Source: JAWCLZ01 sp038850275 (lineage in GTDB: Archaea; Halobacteriota; JAWCLZ01). Taken from it: 7,823 bases of DNA. Location of the stretch: NCBI GenBank assembly GCA_038850275.1, contig JAWCLZ010000039.1:1-7823 (forward strand). The letters are read 5' to 3'. This document shows, one piece after another, positions 7,328 through 7,823 of the stretch. A program made the position numbers and the translations under genes. Each line of letters starts with the position of its first letter. Position 1 is the stretch's first letter. A model generated the notes under the pieces. The model did no database searches and had not been told where the DNA came from. It saw nothing but the letters and a program-made list of their open reading frames with translations.

Positions 7328-7371
7328 GGCGAGTGGGAGATGAGGAAACTATGCACCATTTCCCACTCACC
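7328..7371. promoter_or_regulatory. Strong hairpin in the predicted leader of the CobN-like operon
   Basis: GAGTGGGA (7331-7338) and TCCCACTC (7361-7368) form a perfect 8-bp inverted repeat. Pairing extends inward to 7342/7357 (a G-T pair on the plus strand, an A-C mismatch in the minus-strand RNA) and, after a one-base break, outward by two G-C pairs. The loop is 14 bases. It lies between the predicted start of the operon mRNA (about 7390) and the ATG at 7282, so it would fold in the 5' leader. It has no T tract, so it is not a normal terminator, and it lacks the conserved boxes of cobalamin or NiCo riboswitches that I can recall. A protein-binding dyad or RNA switch are both possible. Confidence 0.55.
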
Positions 7372-7411
7372 CATTTGACACAGCCCTATGCACTTGGAGG
7401 AACCTTTTTTT

Positions 7412-7419
7412 AATATAAA
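7412..7419 (-). promoter_or_regulatory. TATA box of the CobN-like operon
   Basis: Read on the minus strand, TTTATATT is a near-ideal archaeal TATA box. It would place the transcription start about 25 bases downstream, near 7390, giving a leader of about 107 bases before the ATG at 7282. Confidence 0.6.
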
Positions 7420-7432
7420 TCCAATTTAATTT

Positions 7433-7447
7433 AATTGTGTTACAATT
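7433..7447. promoter_or_regulatory. Dyad AATTGT-GTT-ACAATT upstream of the operon TATA box
   Basis: A perfect 6-bp inverted repeat with a 3-base centre lies just upstream of the operon's TATA/BRE region (TATA at 7412-7419). The position suits an operator or activator site. The arms are A/T-rich in an A/T-rich spacer, so chance is a real alternative. The spacing is shorter than that of known NikR operators. Confidence 0.3.
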
Positions 7448-7497
7448 TAAATTTTCATGCTATTTATTGGATAAAAATTTTTCTAAATAAATCTATT

Positions 7498-7525
7498 ATA
7501 GCACGAAAATTTTATTATGTGTTAT
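7498..7525. promoter_or_regulatory. Candidate NikR operator: ATAGCAC-N14-GTGTTAT
   Basis: Two 7-base arms with one mismatch are separated by 14 bases, spanning 28 bases in total and starting 50 bases before the nikR ATG. The overall span equals that of the Escherichia coli NikR site (GTATGA-N16-TCATAC, 28 bases), although the arm sequences differ. It overlaps A/T-rich DNA likely to hold the nikR core promoter, which would suit autorepression. That it is a NikR site is inference. Confidence 0.35.
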
Positions 7526-7547
7526 TTCATTTTTTATATTGAGGGTT

Positions 7548-7823
7548 ATGGAAAGAGTTGTTAGATTTGGGGTTTCCTTGAATAGCGATTTACTTCGAAA
7601 GTTCGATGAAGTAATTGAGGAAAAGGGCTATATGAATAGATCAGAGGCAATTAGAGATCTAATTAGAGATTTTCTAGTTGGCGAGGAATGGGAGAGGGGG
7701 AAAGAAGTTATAGGTTCTCTCACTCTTTTATATGACCACGAAGTTAGAGGTGTAGATGAGAAGCTTACTGATATTCAGCATTCCCATCACGCGCATATTA
7801 TTTCCAGCATGCATGTACACTTA
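7548..7823 (+). CDS. nikR: Nickel-responsive transcriptional regulator NikR (partial, 92 residues)
   Basis: The visible part aligns well with NikR. A ribbon-helix-helix DNA-binding domain covers residues 2-44, with strand VVRFGVSL and the typical NRSEAIRDLIRDFL helix at 30-43. The start of the ACT-like nickel-binding domain follows (about 54-92). QHSHHAH (77-83) and HVH (89-91) correspond to the E. coli segment that holds nickel ligands His76, His87 and His89, so His78, His89 and His91 are the likely ligands here. The fourth ligand, a cysteine about six residues further on, lies past the right edge. NikR binds DNA as a nickel-loaded tetramer and represses nickel uptake genes. ATG 7548 follows GAGG at a short spacing and gives the family's usual N-terminus. 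It is divergent from the CobN-like operon, with 265 bp shared between them, which suggests that it controls that operon and itself. Confidence 0.93.
   Translation, partial: MERVVRFGVSLNSDLLRKFDEVIEEKGYMNRSEAIRDLIRDFLVGEEWERGKEVIGSLTLLYDHEVRGVDEKLTDIQHSHHAHIISSMHVHL

Noticed and set aside
7349..7393. Direct repeat CTATGCAC at 7349-7356 and 7386-7393
   Set aside because: One 8-base match within a 265-base spacer is close to what chance gives. One copy overlaps the predicted transcription start, but that alone is not evidence of function.
7283..7400. Cobalamin or NiCo riboswitch in the operon leader
   Set aside because: The hairpin is real, but I find neither a B12-box-like sequence nor the conserved NiCo aptamer purines, so naming a known class is not justified.

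Overview
This window looks like euryarchaeal DNA, most likely from a methanogen or a related anaerobe. Evidence for this: A/T-rich TATA-like promoter elements, short GGAGG/GGTG ribosome binding sites, an N-glycosylation-rich surface protein with a DUF11-like domain, and a gene set (surface CobN-like protein, DUF2162, MotA/ExbB-like, DUF2149) that I associate with methanogenic Euryarchaeota. The species cannot be named from sequence alone.

Layout. Positions 1-228 (minus strand) are the start of a cysteine-cluster protein of the YkgJ / CxxCxxCC type, cut by the left edge. A divergent gene at 308-598 encodes an unrecognised acidic 96-residue protein. Positions 599-998 hold no convincing gene, only short open-frame remnants. 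A tightly packed minus-strand operon, read from right to left, fills 999-7282: a 1478-residue membrane-anchored extracellular CobN-like chelatase, a DUF2162 multi-span membrane protein, a MotA/TolQ/ExbB-type channel subunit, a DUF2149 protein with ExbD-like topology, and a 69-residue helical protein with an HxxxHxxxH pattern. All junctions overlap or abut, so the five genes are probably co-transcribed and translationally coupled. A 265-bp divergent promoter region (7283-7547) carries a TATA box for the operon, a strong hairpin in its predicted leader and two dyads. On the plus strand from 7548 begins nikR, the nickel-responsive repressor, cut by the right edge before its last nickel ligand.

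How the genes may work together (inference). The CobN-like subunit has a signal/anchor segment, about 40 N-glycosylation sequons and a C-terminal anchor, so it probably works outside the cytoplasm, where no ATP is available. The CobS/CobT or ChlI/ChlD ATPase partners of ordinary CobN enzymes are absent from the window. The operon instead supplies an ExbB/ExbD-like pair, which suggests that proton or sodium motive force drives the surface chelatase. DUF2162, with conserved-looking cysteines, could be the membrane conduit, and the small histidine-rich helical protein a cytoplasmic metal acceptor. The divergent nikR points to nickel. A related set (CobN-like HmuS with ExbB-like and DUF2149 partners) accompanies bacterial haem receptors, so the archaeal machine might release or capture metal from tetrapyrroles such as F430 or corrinoids rather than insert it.
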